A stretch of DNA of 64,000 nucleotides, taken from an uncultured Bacteroidales bacterium. GTDB taxonomy: Bacteria; Bacteroidota; Bacteroidia; Bacteroidales; Bacteroidaceae. The translations under genes were made by a program, and so were the position numbers. The stretch lies in assembly GCA_902782245.1 (NCBI GenBank), contig CACZMI010000003.1:22391-86390 (forward strand). Reading direction: 5' to 3'. Shown here piece by piece: positions 27,201-35,854 of the stretch (within the stretch, counting starts at the first letter, position 1; every line of letters begins with the position of its first letter). The notes below the pieces were generated by a model that saw nothing but the letters and a program-made list of their open reading frames with translations, was not told the origin of the DNA and did not search any database.

Positions 27201-27415
27201 ATCGTGACGGAGGAATACTGCAAACCCGCCGTCCCGACCGCGTCATGATAAAACCCGACGGCAGTGCGGTAATAGTGGATTTCAAGTTCGGCCGCGAGCG
27301 CGAGGATTACCTCCACCAGGTCCGCGAGTACATGGACCTACTTCGCAAAATGGGCTACCCCCGCATTGAGGGCCACATCTGGTACGTTTACACTAATAAA
27401 ATCCAAACAGTATGA
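24236..27415 (+). CDS. addA: AddA-like helicase-nuclease subunit (UvrD/RecB family)
   Basis: 1059-residue SF1A helicase with a C-terminal RecB-type nuclease, one half of a dsDNA-end-resecting AddAB/RecBCD-like machine. Walker A ASAGSGKT near residues 11-18, [10 protein letters not shown] near 43-52, [10 protein letters not shown] near 395-404, [11 protein letters not shown] near 429-439, [10 protein letters not shown] near 729-738, VALTRA near 805-810. Nuclease residues are in RPDRVMI and VDFKFGR near 1003-1025. The expected partner, AddB, is at 50469-53354, about 23 kb away with an accessory island between. The next gene overlaps by 4 bp. Confidence 0.92.
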   Translation: MGNNSHLTVYKASAGSGKTFRLAVQYITMLVKQPEDYRHILAVTFTNKATAEMKQRILSQLYGIGHNLRESDGYYSEVKKAVTLNEQTIRHNALLALDMILQDYGRFRVETIDSFFQTVLRSLARELHIGANLTLELDTELVIDEAVDSFLTSIEQGSDDRRNVMEFVENNIENDKSWSIDGTLKKFSRELFREIFMEKGDELRQILSQPDAVADYKRNLTSARDAVLPGIVEKVKATGQKMLDAISSAGSTVEDLNRYVKPLVNKIADGTFVDADLSKGKTLGNCLENPDKFYDKGKLDKLPYLSNLARESLSPLLAYAKELYDEYNYNRNSYNAALQYIHELSLLLGIRAEIDRQSQEQGRFILADTPQLLSRLSGSDTSFVYEKTGSFIEHLMIDEFQDTSRLQWGNLRLLLWECLAIGKDCLVVGDVKQSIYRWRNSDWDILNSRMEKELSIYNPQVIPMEHNFRSHQNVIDFNNALFPKAVEMMQMHYNGQTGANYPAIETAYKDVKQVSSKADGQGYVFVQANSDDTIFQQIEQQLDKLTAAGVQQTDIAILCRYSNQITDIAEWFAANRPEYRMISSEAFQLDSSASVRILINALRWLTNSTDNVSLAQIVWERECNIVKSGLSFDRFMAQGLENALPPSFRNGQDSLRNLPLYELTEKLYSILELDRIPGQDQYVMTLFDTICQWLSRNPGEPSAFLKDWDDKLFKTPIPATDANGIRLLTIHKSKGLEFHTVIVPYCNWEVIDTHHNERIWTNPVTDPFKGMPLLPIGFSGKLANSVFNDEYKQEAGLQTVDNLNLLYVALTRAVSNLIVLSPKGRGTTMSDVLVYALSAAFSCQPDEQDIYTYENGQIMPHTEKQDKASDNPFELQPTPQALTMRSYPINARFRQSGESTRFVHSTDDSDDRQEEYIQTGKLLHSLFATIRTEADIYAAVDKMLSDGLIESRSKAESLKHQITDHIEKSGVHDWFSGNYSLFNEASIIYRDGGILQTRRPDRVMIKPDGSAVIVDFKFGREREDYLHQVREYMDLLRKMGYPRIEGHIWYVYTNKIQTV

Positions 27416-28233
27416 GAAGGATCCTTTTATTTGCAGCAATAGCATGCCTCCCGTTGGTTACAGCACAATGCAAACGCACCAAGAGTTATGCGCCCAAGGG
27501 TTATGAACTTGTCTGGCAGGATGAGTTCAACGAGGGAACCGAGCCCGATGCCGCCAAGTGGACCCACGTGGTAATGCGTCAGGGAATGGTCAACCACGAA
27601 CTCCAGAACTACGTAAACCACGTCACTCCAGCCGGCACCCCCGTAACCCAGATCAAGGACGGAACCCTGCGCATAAACTGCTTCAAGGAGGATGGCAAGA
27701 TCTACTCCGGCCGCCTGAACGGAAACGCCCGCACCGGCTGGCAGAACGGCTACTTTGAGGCCCGCATCAAACTACCGGAAGGCAAAGGCACCTGGCCCGC
27801 CTTCTGGATGATGCCAGCCGCCAACCGAATGCCCAATAACGGCTGGCCCCGCTGCGGTGAGATAGACATAATGGAAGAGGTTGGATTCACGCCCAACGAG
27901 GTCTCATCATCCATCCACACCCAAGCCTACAACCACACCAACAAGACCCACAAAACCCAAGCCGTCACCATAAAGAAAGCCGAGGGCGATTTCCACATCT
28001 ACTCCCTCCTATGGACCGATGACAAAATCATAACCTACGTCGACGGCAAGGAACTGCTCCATCTTGAAAAATCCGTCCTGGGTGACACCCACGACCAATG
28101 GCCCTTCCACTACCCCTTCCACATCATCCTGAACCTAGCCTGGGGCGGCGACTGGGGCGGCCAGGAAGGCGTCGATGAGAGCGCCCTACCCGTCACCATG
28201 GAGGTTGATTACGTCCGCGTCTATCAAAAATGA
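27412..28233 (+). CDS. Glycoside hydrolase family 16 (laminarinase-like beta-glucanase)
   Basis: Exported endo-beta-glucanase of 273 residues. The signal peptide [18 protein letters not shown] precedes Q-C, so lipidation at the cysteine is possible although Q at -1 is unusual. The catalytic motif GEIDIMEE near residues 151-158 is the GH16 ExDxxE with nucleophile and acid/base; WPAFWMMP near 129-136 is typical. Specificity (beta-1,3- or mixed-linkage glucan) is a family guess. The start overlaps the addA stop by 4 bp. The TGA stop is the left-end triplet of palindrome R4. Confidence 0.92.
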   Translation: MRRILLFAAIACLPLVTAQCKRTKSYAPKGYELVWQDEFNEGTEPDAAKWTHVVMRQGMVNHELQNYVNHVTPAGTPVTQIKDGTLRINCFKEDGKIYSGRLNGNARTGWQNGYFEARIKLPEGKGTWPAFWMMPAANRMPNNGWPRCGEIDIMEEVGFTPNEVSSSIHTQAYNHTNKTHKTQAVTIKKAEGDFHIYSLLWTDDKIITYVDGKELLHLEKSVLGDTHDQWPFHYPFHIILNLAWGGDWGGQEGVDESALPVTMEVDYVRVYQK

Positions 28234-28262
28234 TACCATTGGGGACAGACCCCTTTGGTACA
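28231..28262. repeat. 33-bp palindrome family, copy R4, left edge of the island
   Basis: Imperfect palindrome with outer arms TACCA/TGGTA and core GGGG/CCCC. The first triplet TGA is the GH16 stop. The right arm runs straight into a KilA-N reading frame that lacks its normal N-terminus, so this copy marks a recombination junction. Confidence 0.75.
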
Positions 28263-28977
28263 TATTGATCCTAACGGAGTCATTGGAAATTGGATGCGCA
28301 ACCGCAATACAGTAGAGTTCCTCGGTATATGGGAATCATTACATAATTCATCTTTTAACCCCCTCGAATTCGAGGGGTTTAGAAAAGAAGCAGGTCTAAA
28401 TGCTTTCACATTATCCCCAACACGTTGGATTGAATCAACTAATGCCATAGGTATTATCACACAGGCTGGACGTTATGGAGGTACATTTGCCCAAACCGAT
28501 ATTGCTTTTGAATTCGCTTCTTGGATTTCAGTTGAATTCCGTCTCTATTTAGTGATGGAATTCCAGCGTCTTAAAGCCAATGAGCAAGAATTGTTGGGTT
28601 GGACGGCCAAACGTGAGCTCTCAAAAATCAATTATCGGATTCATACCGATGCCATCAAACATCATTTGATTCCAGAAGAGGTAACTCCAACTCAGTCAAA
28701 CATCATCTACGCAGAAGAAGCCGATGTCCTCAATGTGGCTATGTTTGGAATGACTGCCAAACAATGGCGTGATGCGAATCCTGATCTAAAGGGTAATATA
28801 CGCGATTATGCCACTATAAACGAACTAATTTGCCTATCAAACATGGAGAACATCAATGCCGTTCTTATAAACGATGGCATTCCACAAGGAAAACGGCTGG
28901 TTAAACTTAATCAGATTGCGATCCATCAAATGCAAGTACTTGAAGAAACCGGGAATCGAAAACTATTTAAGCAATAA
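28255..28977 (+). pseudogene. KilA-N domain protein, 5'-truncated
   Basis: The frame encodes a KilA-N protein from about the WMRNRNTVEFLGIWE segment onward, with RYGGTFAQTDIAFEFASWIS near residues 74-93 and the conserved C-terminal block NVAMFGMTAKQWRDANPDLKG near 157-177. Intact relatives have roughly 25-45 more N-terminal residues (a beta-strand region before the DNA-binding motif), missing here. The only in-frame start, TTG at 28255, lies inside palindrome R4. Probably an inactive remnant of a phage-type anti-repressor gene; expression from the TTG cannot be excluded. Confidence 0.6.
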
Positions 28978-29114
28978 GTGGCACACGGGGGACATTCCTA
29001 ATGTACCATGTGCCTTAGGGCTACGGCAGTTGTTATCCTGCGCTGTTCCTAAATGGATTGGCACATTTTTTGTTTGTTACACTAGTAGAATTACAACCTT
29101 TTATACTAGCCCTT

Positions 29115-29885
29115 ATGATTACCGACTTTGAGACATACAAAGAAGTATATGATCATCTAGAAAAAGACCATGAAAAAATCAAGTATAGAGTTGACTACTA
29201 TTTGCCTAAAGCAATCAAGGAATTTCAAAAAGCGACAACATTTCCTGCGTGTAAATGGTATGAATATGAATGTCCTAAGTCAAAAAACAAATACATCATT
29301 TTCTTTTACTCAGAAAACAAAAATCAAATAAGCGTTCCAAGAAAGGGTTGTTTCCTTGATGTCAAAATAGAAAACAAACCTATTTTCCTTAAATGGTGGT
29401 GGGATGGCTACAAGCATTCTAAAGACCGTAACATAGAAGGCGTAAGACAAATTTTCATATACACCAAACATTTTATGAAACGATACAATCAAAGGTTCCT
29501 AAAAAACAAGCCCTTTGATTTCTATGATACAGCATGTAGATTCTTTGCAAGAAATGACATACTTATGCCCATTGAAGTGACAGAGGATATAAATGAGAAT
29601 GTTGAAAAATACGGAGATGAGGGTAAACGAGCGTTTAGAGTTAAAGACGGAATGTGTTTTTCTGAATCATGGCTTGAAGGTCTGTTCTATAATGATGGTA
29701 ATAAAAGCAAAGATATTATAGATGCCATGGTATTTGTTATGACCACTTTTGTTCCAGAATTCCAAATGACAGACAAGCAACGCCTTGCTATTGAAAAGGA
29801 ACATTGGGAAAAATGGCATAGCATTTATATTAGTTTCATGAAAGAAGCAAAAGATGGAGAGTTAATGCTTAGGCTCAATCATTGA
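29115..29885 (+). CDS. Uncharacterised protein
   Basis: Not recognised. 256 residues from the ATG at 29115, aromatic- and Lys-rich, with no signal peptide or membrane segment. Blocks such as FIYTKHFMKRYNQRFL near residues 116-131 and a second helical half (DIIDAMVFVMTTFVPEF) are visible but match nothing I know. AT-rich like its neighbours. It lies between the KilA-N remnant and the restriction-modification genes, so a defence or phage-related role is possible but unsupported. Confidence 0.6.
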   Translation: MITDFETYKEVYDHLEKDHEKIKYRVDYYLPKAIKEFQKATTFPACKWYEYECPKSKNKYIIFFYSENKNQISVPRKGCFLDVKIENKPIFLKWWWDGYKHSKDRNIEGVRQIFIYTKHFMKRYNQRFLKNKPFDFYDTACRFFARNDILMPIEVTEDINENVEKYGDEGKRAFRVKDGMCFSESWLEGLFYNDGNKSKDIIDAMVFVMTTFVPEFQMTDKQRLAIEKEHWEKWHSIYISFMKEAKDGELMLRLNH

Positions 29886-30020
29886 AATATAAGAGGGATA
29901 ATAAAAACTTAGGCACTAGGACTAGGGCCTTTTTCGTGCTTTTTAATATCTTTATGCCCAACAAAAAGCAAAGGAATCGAAATCCAACCTAACCACCTGC
30001 ATTTTTGCAAGTTATAGAAC

Positions 30021-31556
30021 ATGGTCAAAGGAAAGAAAGATATTACCCAGGGACAGTCAGATAAGCCCCAAACAGCGCAAGAAAAGAGAATGGAAGGTGT
30101 ACAAAACCTATACAATTTCTTGTTTGAGGCATGTAATATTCTGCGCGGCCCTGTTAGTCAAGATAACTTCAAAGACTATATAACCCCAATCCTCTACTAC
30201 AAGCGCATATCTGATGTATATGATGAAGAGTTTGAGGAAGCTCTGATTGAAAGCGATGGCGATGAGGAGTATGCAAACCTGCCGGAACAGCATAGGTTTG
30301 TGATACCTGAGGGATGCCACTGGAAGGATGTACGTGAACGTACTGAAAACTTGGGCTCTGCTATAGTAGGCGCTATGCGCGGCATTGAATTAGCCAATCC
30401 CGATACTCTGTATGGAGTGCTAAGTATGTTCAGCGCCCAAAAATGGACCGACAAGAAGAACCTATCTGATGGTAAGATTCGTGACCTTATTGAGCATCTC
30501 AGCACCAAGAGACTTGGCAACAAGGATTATCCTACCGATTTGATGGGTGATGCATACGAAATCCTGCTGAAGAAGTTTGCCGATGACTCCAAGGCTCAAG
30601 CTGGAGAATTCTATACTCCGCGCCCAGTTGTGCAACTGCTCATACGTATTCTTGATCCAAAGCCAGGTGACACTGTTTATGACCCTGCTTGTGGTAGCGG
30701 AGGTATGCTCATTGAGGCAGTACAGCATATGAATCACAGCAGCTTGTGCTGTGGTAGCATATTTGGTCAAGAGAAGAATGTGGTCAACTCTGCTATTGCC
30801 AAAATGAACCTATTTCTGCACGGAGCCAGTGACTTCAATATCATGCAGGGTGATACCCTGCGTTCACCAAAGATTTTGCAAGGCGGTGAGGTGGCGAAGT
30901 TTGATTGTGTTATAGCCAATCCTCCCTTCTCACTTGACAAATGGGGCTCAACAGAATGGTCAAATGACAGATATGGCCGCAACATTTGGGGTACACCGAG
31001 TGATTCCTGTGGCGATTACGCCTGGATACAGCACATGATTAAGTCAATGGCCACCGGTAGTGGCCGCATGGCTGTAGTAATGCCTCAAGGTGTTCTGTTT
31101 AGGGGAAATGAAGAAGGCAGAATCCGTGAAAAAATGGTCAAGAGTGATATGGTGGAAGCGGTTGTTACCCTTGGTGACAAGCTGTTCTATGGTACCGGCC
31201 TTTCACCGTGTTTCCTGATTCTGCGCAAACTGAAACCGGCCGAACATAGCGCTCGTGTGCTGATGATTGATGGCACCAAGATCCTTACTCAGAAACGAGC
31301 CCAAAACATCCTCTCCCCCGAGGACGTAGATAGACTGTATGAGCTATATCTCAACTATGAGGATGTAGAAGATTATTCCCAGGTTGTGACTATTGATGAA
31401 ATAGCCAAGAAGGGATATGACCTATCTCCAAACAAATACGTCAAGTATCACAAGGAGGAAATTAAGCCGTATGCCGAGGTGCTTGCTGAATTCAAAGCCG
31501 CATACCAGAAAGTAAGAGAGCGTGAGATTGAGTTTAGAAGAATCATTAACGCATGA
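30021..31556 (+). CDS. hsdM: Type I restriction-modification methyltransferase subunit (first HsdM)
   Basis: N6-adenine methyltransferase subunit, 511 residues. An N-terminal helical HsdM domain (about residues 25-165) precedes the catalytic domain with SAM motif DPACGSGGML near 218-227 and catalytic NPPFSLDKW near 298-306. The downstream VVMPQGVLFRG is also typical. It heads the operon hsdM-hsdM-hsdS-(187-aa protein)-recombinase-hsdS-hsdR and overlaps the second hsdM by ATGA. The second hsdM is clearly related but divergent. Confidence 0.93.
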   Translation: MVKGKKDITQGQSDKPQTAQEKRMEGVQNLYNFLFEACNILRGPVSQDNFKDYITPILYYKRISDVYDEEFEEALIESDGDEEYANLPEQHRFVIPEGCHWKDVRERTENLGSAIVGAMRGIELANPDTLYGVLSMFSAQKWTDKKNLSDGKIRDLIEHLSTKRLGNKDYPTDLMGDAYEILLKKFADDSKAQAGEFYTPRPVVQLLIRILDPKPGDTVYDPACGSGGMLIEAVQHMNHSSLCCGSIFGQEKNVVNSAIAKMNLFLHGASDFNIMQGDTLRSPKILQGGEVAKFDCVIANPPFSLDKWGSTEWSNDRYGRNIWGTPSDSCGDYAWIQHMIKSMATGSGRMAVVMPQGVLFRGNEEGRIREKMVKSDMVEAVVTLGDKLFYGTGLSPCFLILRKLKPAEHSARVLMIDGTKILTQKRAQNILSPEDVDRLYELYLNYEDVEDYSQVVTIDEIAKKGYDLSPNKYVKYHKEEIKPYAEVLAEFKAAYQKVREREIEFRRIINA

Positions 31557-33091
31557 CTATGAGCGAAGAGCATTTGACATATTACCACCAGAAAGGTGTC
31601 CAGATATCACTGGATGAACTAAAAACGTTCCTCTGGGGAGCAGCCACACGCTTGCGTGGCCAGATTGATGCCGCCGGATATAAGGAATACATATTCCCGC
31701 TACTGTTCTTTAAGCGCATTAGTGACGTTTATGATGAGCAGTTTGAAGGATTTGTGCACGAGGGCGGGATTGAATATGCTGGTATGCAAGCAGAAGATCT
31801 TGCAATCCGGATTCCCGATGGAGCCCACTGGAAAGATGTTCGTGAAGTAACAGAGAATGTAGGCCAACGGCTAGTAGAAGCATTCATAGCTATTGAGCAA
31901 GCTAATCCAGGTGAAGAAGCTGACGGCCGTATTGTAGGCGGATTAGATGGCATATTTGGCCCTAAGGACGGATGGACCAATAAAGCCAAGATGCCCGATC
32001 ACATCATAACCTCGCTAATAGAAGACTTTTCAAGATACAATCTAAGCTTAGCATCCTGTCCTGCAGATGAGATGGGCCAAGCATATGAATACCTTATTGG
32101 CAAGTTTGCCGATGATGCTGGCAACACAGCACAGGAGTTCTACACCAACCGTACAGTAGTTACTTTAATGGCAGAGATACTCCAGCCAAAGCCAAACGAG
32201 AGCATTTATGACCCCACCTGCGGTAGTGGTGGAATGCTTGTAAAGTGTCTTGATTACCTTCGTCAAAAAGGACAGCCTTGGCAAGGAGTAAAAGTGTTTG
32301 GTCAAGAAATCAATTCACTTACAGCTTCCATAGCTAGAATGAACCTATACTTGAACGGCGTAGAGGATTTCAGTATAGTACGTGAAGATACTTTATCACA
32401 CCCAGCTTTTGTAGATGGTAGCCAGTTAAGGAAGTTTGATATTGTGTTGGCCAATCCACCCTACTCAATAAAGACATGGAACCGTGAGGCATTTATGAAT
32501 GACAAATGGGGAAGAAATATTTTAGGAACGCCGCCACAAGGTTATGCCGATTATGCTTTCATACAACATATTGTATCATCTATGAATGATAACAATGGAC
32601 GTTGTGCAATTCTATTACCTCATGGCATTTTAAATAGGATTGTTGAGACTAATATTAGAGAAGAATGGGTTAAGACTGATACACTTGACGCCATAATCAG
32701 TATTGGTAAGAATCTTTTCTTTAATTCTCCCATGGAAGCATGCGTAATAGTTTGCAGAAAAAACAAACCATCTGAAAGAAAAGGAAAAATCATTTTTATA
32801 AATGCAAGGGATCTTGTGATTAGAGAGACTGCTAACAGTTACCTATCTGATGATCATATAAAGACTATCGCGAAGCTATATAATGATTATAAGATTATAG
32901 AGGGACGAACCGCAATTGTTGATAATACTGTTATACCCCAAAGTAAAGATTGTTCCCTGTCAGTCAGTTTATACGTAAAAAACAAGAGCGAAGAGGTCTA
33001 TGAAGACATTGATAGCTTGATTACAGCATGGAAATCATCTTCTGATTCATTCCACTACCAATTTAACCTATTAAATGAATTACTTCAATGA
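31553..33091 (+). CDS. hsdM: Type I restriction-modification methyltransferase subunit (second HsdM)
   Basis: 512-residue paralogue of the preceding gene with its own intact motifs: SAM site DPTCGSGGML near residues 223-232, catalytic NPPYSIKTWNRE near 303-314, and FYTNRTVVTLMAEIL before the SAM site. The N-terminal domain is also complete. Both overlaps are ATGA (with hsdM upstream and hsdS downstream), so all three products are made from one coupled mRNA. Two distinct intact M subunits in one operon suggest a heteromeric M1-M2-S methyltransferase instead of the usual M2-S. Confidence 0.93.
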   Translation: MTMSEEHLTYYHQKGVQISLDELKTFLWGAATRLRGQIDAAGYKEYIFPLLFFKRISDVYDEQFEGFVHEGGIEYAGMQAEDLAIRIPDGAHWKDVREVTENVGQRLVEAFIAIEQANPGEEADGRIVGGLDGIFGPKDGWTNKAKMPDHIITSLIEDFSRYNLSLASCPADEMGQAYEYLIGKFADDAGNTAQEFYTNRTVVTLMAEILQPKPNESIYDPTCGSGGMLVKCLDYLRQKGQPWQGVKVFGQEINSLTASIARMNLYLNGVEDFSIVREDTLSHPAFVDGSQLRKFDIVLANPPYSIKTWNREAFMNDKWGRNILGTPPQGYADYAFIQHIVSSMNDNNGRCAILLPHGILNRIVETNIREEWVKTDTLDAIISIGKNLFFNSPMEACVIVCRKNKPSERKGKIIFINARDLVIRETANSYLSDDHIKTIAKLYNDYKIIEGRTAIVDNTVIPQSKDCSLSVSLYVKNKSEEVYEDIDSLITAWKSSSDSFHYQFNLLNELLQ

Positions 33092-34224
33092 ATATAGTGA
33101 AATTTGGCGATGTAGCCAGTAGGCTAAACATACATGTAGATCAAGCAACAACCGATTTAGAGTATTATATCGGTGGGGAGCATATTGAAAGCTGTGAGTT
33201 TATGATTCACAATAAAGCTCTAATAAAAGGTTCAACCATTGGCTACCAATTTCAATTTGGATTCAGAAAGGGAGATATTCTGTTCATGACAAAAAACCCA
33301 CACTTGAGAAAAGCCTCAATGGTTGATTTTGATGGCCTTTGCTCTATTGCAACTTTTGTAATTCATACCAACGACGAATCTGTATTATTACAGGATTACC
33401 TACTAATTGAAATGCAAAGTGATCGTTTTTGGACATATTTAGAAGAACACAAGAGTGGTGGCGTAAATTATTTCATTAATTGGGGCACACTATCTAATTA
33501 CGAATTCAATTTACCTACTATAGAAGAGCAAAAAGATGCTGTAGATAAACTATGGTCCGCTTATCGTCTAAAGGAGTCATACAAAAAGATGCTCTCCGTA
33601 ACAGAAGAAATGGTGAAATCGCAATTTATCGAGATGTTTGGAAGTGTAGAACATAACACTAATTCATACAACATAAAAAAGGTTGGTGATTTTGCCGAAT
33701 GCTTCGCTGGAGCTACCCCCAGCACTAAAAACCCTTCATATTGGGAAAATGGCAATATACCCTGGATGAGTTCTGGTGAAGTACACAAAGGAAGGGTACA
33801 AGATACTGATGTAAAGATTACACAACAAGGTTATGATGGTTGTAGTACTAAGATGGTTCCGATCCATTCTGTCGTAATTGCTCTAGCTGGCCAAGGAAAA
33901 ACGCGTGGGACGGTCGCTATCAACAATATAGAGCTTTGTACAAATCAATCTTTATGTGCAATTGTCCCGAATAAAGAGGTTAACTATGAATACCTTTATC
34001 ATAACCTGAGAGGACGTTATAGGGAATTGCGCTCTATGTCTGGTGATGTTGACGGAAGAGGTGGTTTAAACTTAAAACATATTCAAAGTATACGGGTTAT
34101 TGTACCCCCATTGGAGGAACAGATGAAGTTTGTTACCATTGCCAAACTGGCCGATAAATCAGAATTTGAATTACGTAAATCAATTGAAGCAATTGATAAT
34201 GTCATAAAATCACTTATCAATTAA
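33088..34224 (+). CDS. hsdS: Type I specificity subunit, expressed copy
   Basis: 378 residues with the HsdS layout: first target-recognition domain (about residues 1-150), central conserved helix (KESYKKMLSVTEEMVKSQF, then IEMFG, near 161-184), second target-recognition domain (about 185-340), and C-terminal helix (AKLADKSEFELRKSIEAID). The 20-bp sequence TCGCAATTTATCGAGATGTT in the central helix recurs in frame in the downstream hsdS. Translationally coupled to the second hsdM. Recognition sequence not predictable. Confidence 0.92.
   Translation: MNIVKFGDVASRLNIHVDQATTDLEYYIGGEHIESCEFMIHNKALIKGSTIGYQFQFGFRKGDILFMTKNPHLRKASMVDFDGLCSIATFVIHTNDESVLLQDYLLIEMQSDRFWTYLEEHKSGGVNYFINWGTLSNYEFNLPTIEEQKDAVDKLWSAYRLKESYKKMLSVTEEMVKSQFIEMFGSVEHNTNSYNIKKVGDFAECFAGATPSTKNPSYWENGNIPWMSSGEVHKGRVQDTDVKITQQGYDGCSTKMVPIHSVVIALAGQGKTRGTVAINNIELCTNQSLCAIVPNKEVNYEYLYHNLRGRYRELRSMSGDVDGRGGLNLKHIQSIRVIVPPLEEQMKFVTIAKLADKSEFELRKSIEAIDNVIKSLIN
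33619..33641 (+). repeat. hsdS recombination box 1
   Basis: First copy of a 23-bp direct repeat beginning TCGCAATTTATCGAGATGTT, encoding SQFIEMFG at the junction of central helix and second target-recognition domain of hsdS-1. Identical over 23 bp to box 2 at 35858 and over 20 bp to box 3 at 36413, all in the same orientation and codon phase. Confidence 0.85.
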
Positions 34225-34237
34225 ATTAGCCGGACCT

Positions 34238-34801
34238 ATGAACCTAGATTTTTCAGAAATAATCAAAAAGGCAGAGTTCAACACCCTAATGATTTCTATT
34301 GCTATAGCTGCATGGGTGTTAAACTTTTATGTGCTGCCTAACAATGTCTTTATTTGGGGAATTGCTATAGCGTCTACCGCTTACTGTATTATCAGACTGA
34401 TAGCCTATCTATATAATAATATCCAAATTAAAAGAGAAAGAGCAAAAATCAAAGCCCAAGAGGTAATTGAGTATAAAAGAAAGAATGAACAAATACAAAA
34501 AGATAGAGAAATAGAAATTTCCCGTATGTTTAACGGCCTCTCTGATAACAATAAAGACTGTTTAGCTTGTGTTGTTCTAAAAGGAAGAAAAGACCAATTC
34601 GTTGATAATGTGTTTCATTATGATCGTTATTCAGAAGAATCTTTAATGGCACAACATGCTTCATCAATAAGTTTGATTTACAGAACTTCTTTAGATGATG
34701 GTAAAAAATGCATCTGGATTAGAACATATACAGATACAATTACGGCAGAAATAGATCCTTATCTTCTTTCTTTAATAATAAAGTATTTAGATAAGAATTG
34801 A
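34238..34801 (+). CDS. Small membrane protein, SieB-like architecture
   Basis: 187 residues with two membrane segments (about residues 16-34 and 36-58), then a basic coiled-coil region (QIKRERAKIKAQEVIEYKRK) and a C-terminal soluble domain (SRMFNGLSDNNKDCLACVVL, then YDRYSEESLMAQHASSISLI). This layout resembles superinfection-exclusion protein B family members, but the match is architectural only. It lies between hsdS-1 and the recombinase, inside the segment bounded by recombination boxes 1 and 2, so it would move with that segment. Confidence 0.5.
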   Translation: MNLDFSEIIKKAEFNTLMISIAIAAWVLNFYVLPNNVFIWGIAIASTAYCIIRLIAYLYNNIQIKRERAKIKAQEVIEYKRKNEQIQKDREIEISRMFNGLSDNNKDCLACVVLKGRKDQFVDNVFHYDRYSEESLMAQHASSISLIYRTSLDDGKKCIWIRTYTDTITAEIDPYLLSLIIKYLDKN

Positions 34802-34866
34802 TTTCGTTTTTATTTATTTCTAAATAAAGGTCACACGTTAATTAAATAACCAAAGCATATAAGTAT

Positions 34867-35853
34867 ATGACTGACAATTTAATTAATGAAATAGAACTGG
34901 CAATGCTCGAAGTACTAGACAACGAGCAACTTGGTCAGTTACGAAAGGTGCTGGAATACACCTTCCGGAATATTATTGTGACTGAAAGAGATTCTGTACA
35001 TACAGAGGGTAATAACCAAGCTCTTATTGAAAGCTTTGTAGCAGCTAAGAAAGTTGAAGGTTGTTCTGACAAATCAATATCATATTATAAGAGCACCATC
35101 AATAATGCTATATCAAGGATTGAAAAAGAGATTGTTCATGTTACGACAGATGACCTTCGCTGTTATCTGAATGAATACCAAGCTGTGAGTGGTGCCAGTA
35201 AGGTTACAGTTGATAACATTAGACGTATCCTTTCCAGTTTCTTCTCTTGGCTTGAAGAAGAGAATTACATAGTAAAAAGTCCTGTTCGCAGGATTCACAA
35301 GGTGAAGGTTGGAAAGACAGTAAAGGAAACCTATACCGATGAAGCTCTGGAACAGATGCGTGATCATTGCTCAAACGCACGTGACCTTGCTCTAATAGAC
35401 TTACTTGCCTCAACCGGTATGAGAGTTGGCGAACTAGTCAAACTCAATAAAAATGATATCGATTACCAAAACCGGGAATGCATTGTCACAGGAAAAGGAG
35501 ATAAACAGCGCAAAGTTTATTTTGATGCCAGGACAAAAATTCATCTCCAGAACTACATAAATAGCCGCACAGACACAAATGAAGCATTGTTTGTGTCATT
35601 ACTGGCCCCCTATAATCGACTCCTGATTAGTGGAGTTGAAATACGATTACGACAACTTGGGCATGAACTGAATATACCTAAGGTTCATCCCCACAAGTTC
35701 CGCCGTACGCTTGCGACTATGGCCATTGATAAGGGTATGCCAATAGAACAGGTTCAGCATCTTTTAGGCCATCAAAGTCTCGATACAACATTGCAATACG
35801 CAATGGTGAATCAGAACAATGTAAAAATGTCTCACCACAAATTCATTGGATAG
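34867..35853 (+). CDS. Tyrosine site-specific recombinase within the hsdS locus
   Basis: 328-residue XerD-like integrase: SAM-like core-binding domain (about residues 50-140), then the catalytic domain with Arg in STGMRVGELVKL near 185-196, HKFRRTLATMAID near 277-289, LLGHQSLDTTLQYAMV near 302-317 (His, Tyr). All R-K-H-R-H-Y residues appear present. It stands between two hsdS genes and ends 1 bp before the second hsdS ATG. This is the typical position of recombinases that shuffle hsdS target-recognition domains. Confidence 0.92.
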   Translation: MTDNLINEIELAMLEVLDNEQLGQLRKVLEYTFRNIIVTERDSVHTEGNNQALIESFVAAKKVEGCSDKSISYYKSTINNAISRIEKEIVHVTTDDLRCYLNEYQAVSGASKVTVDNIRRILSSFFSWLEEENYIVKSPVRRIHKVKVGKTVKETYTDEALEQMRDHCSNARDLALIDLLASTGMRVGELVKLNKNDIDYQNRECIVTGKGDKQRKVYFDARTKIHLQNYINSRTDTNEALFVSLLAPYNRLLISGVEIRLRQLGHELNIPKVHPHKFRRTLATMAIDKGMPIEQVQHLLGHQSLDTTLQYAMVNQNNVKMSHHKFIG

Positions 35854-35854
35854 T

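Noticed and set aside
28978-29057. A hairpin GGCACA/TGTGCC after the KilA-N remnant as a terminator
   Set aside because: The loop is long and no T run follows; it may be a decayed palindrome copy but cannot be supported.
28255-35853. A prophage, suggested by KilA-N, a SieB-like protein and an integrase
   Set aside because: There are no structural, packaging, replication or lysis genes, and the integrase is embedded between hsdS genes with matching recombination boxes.
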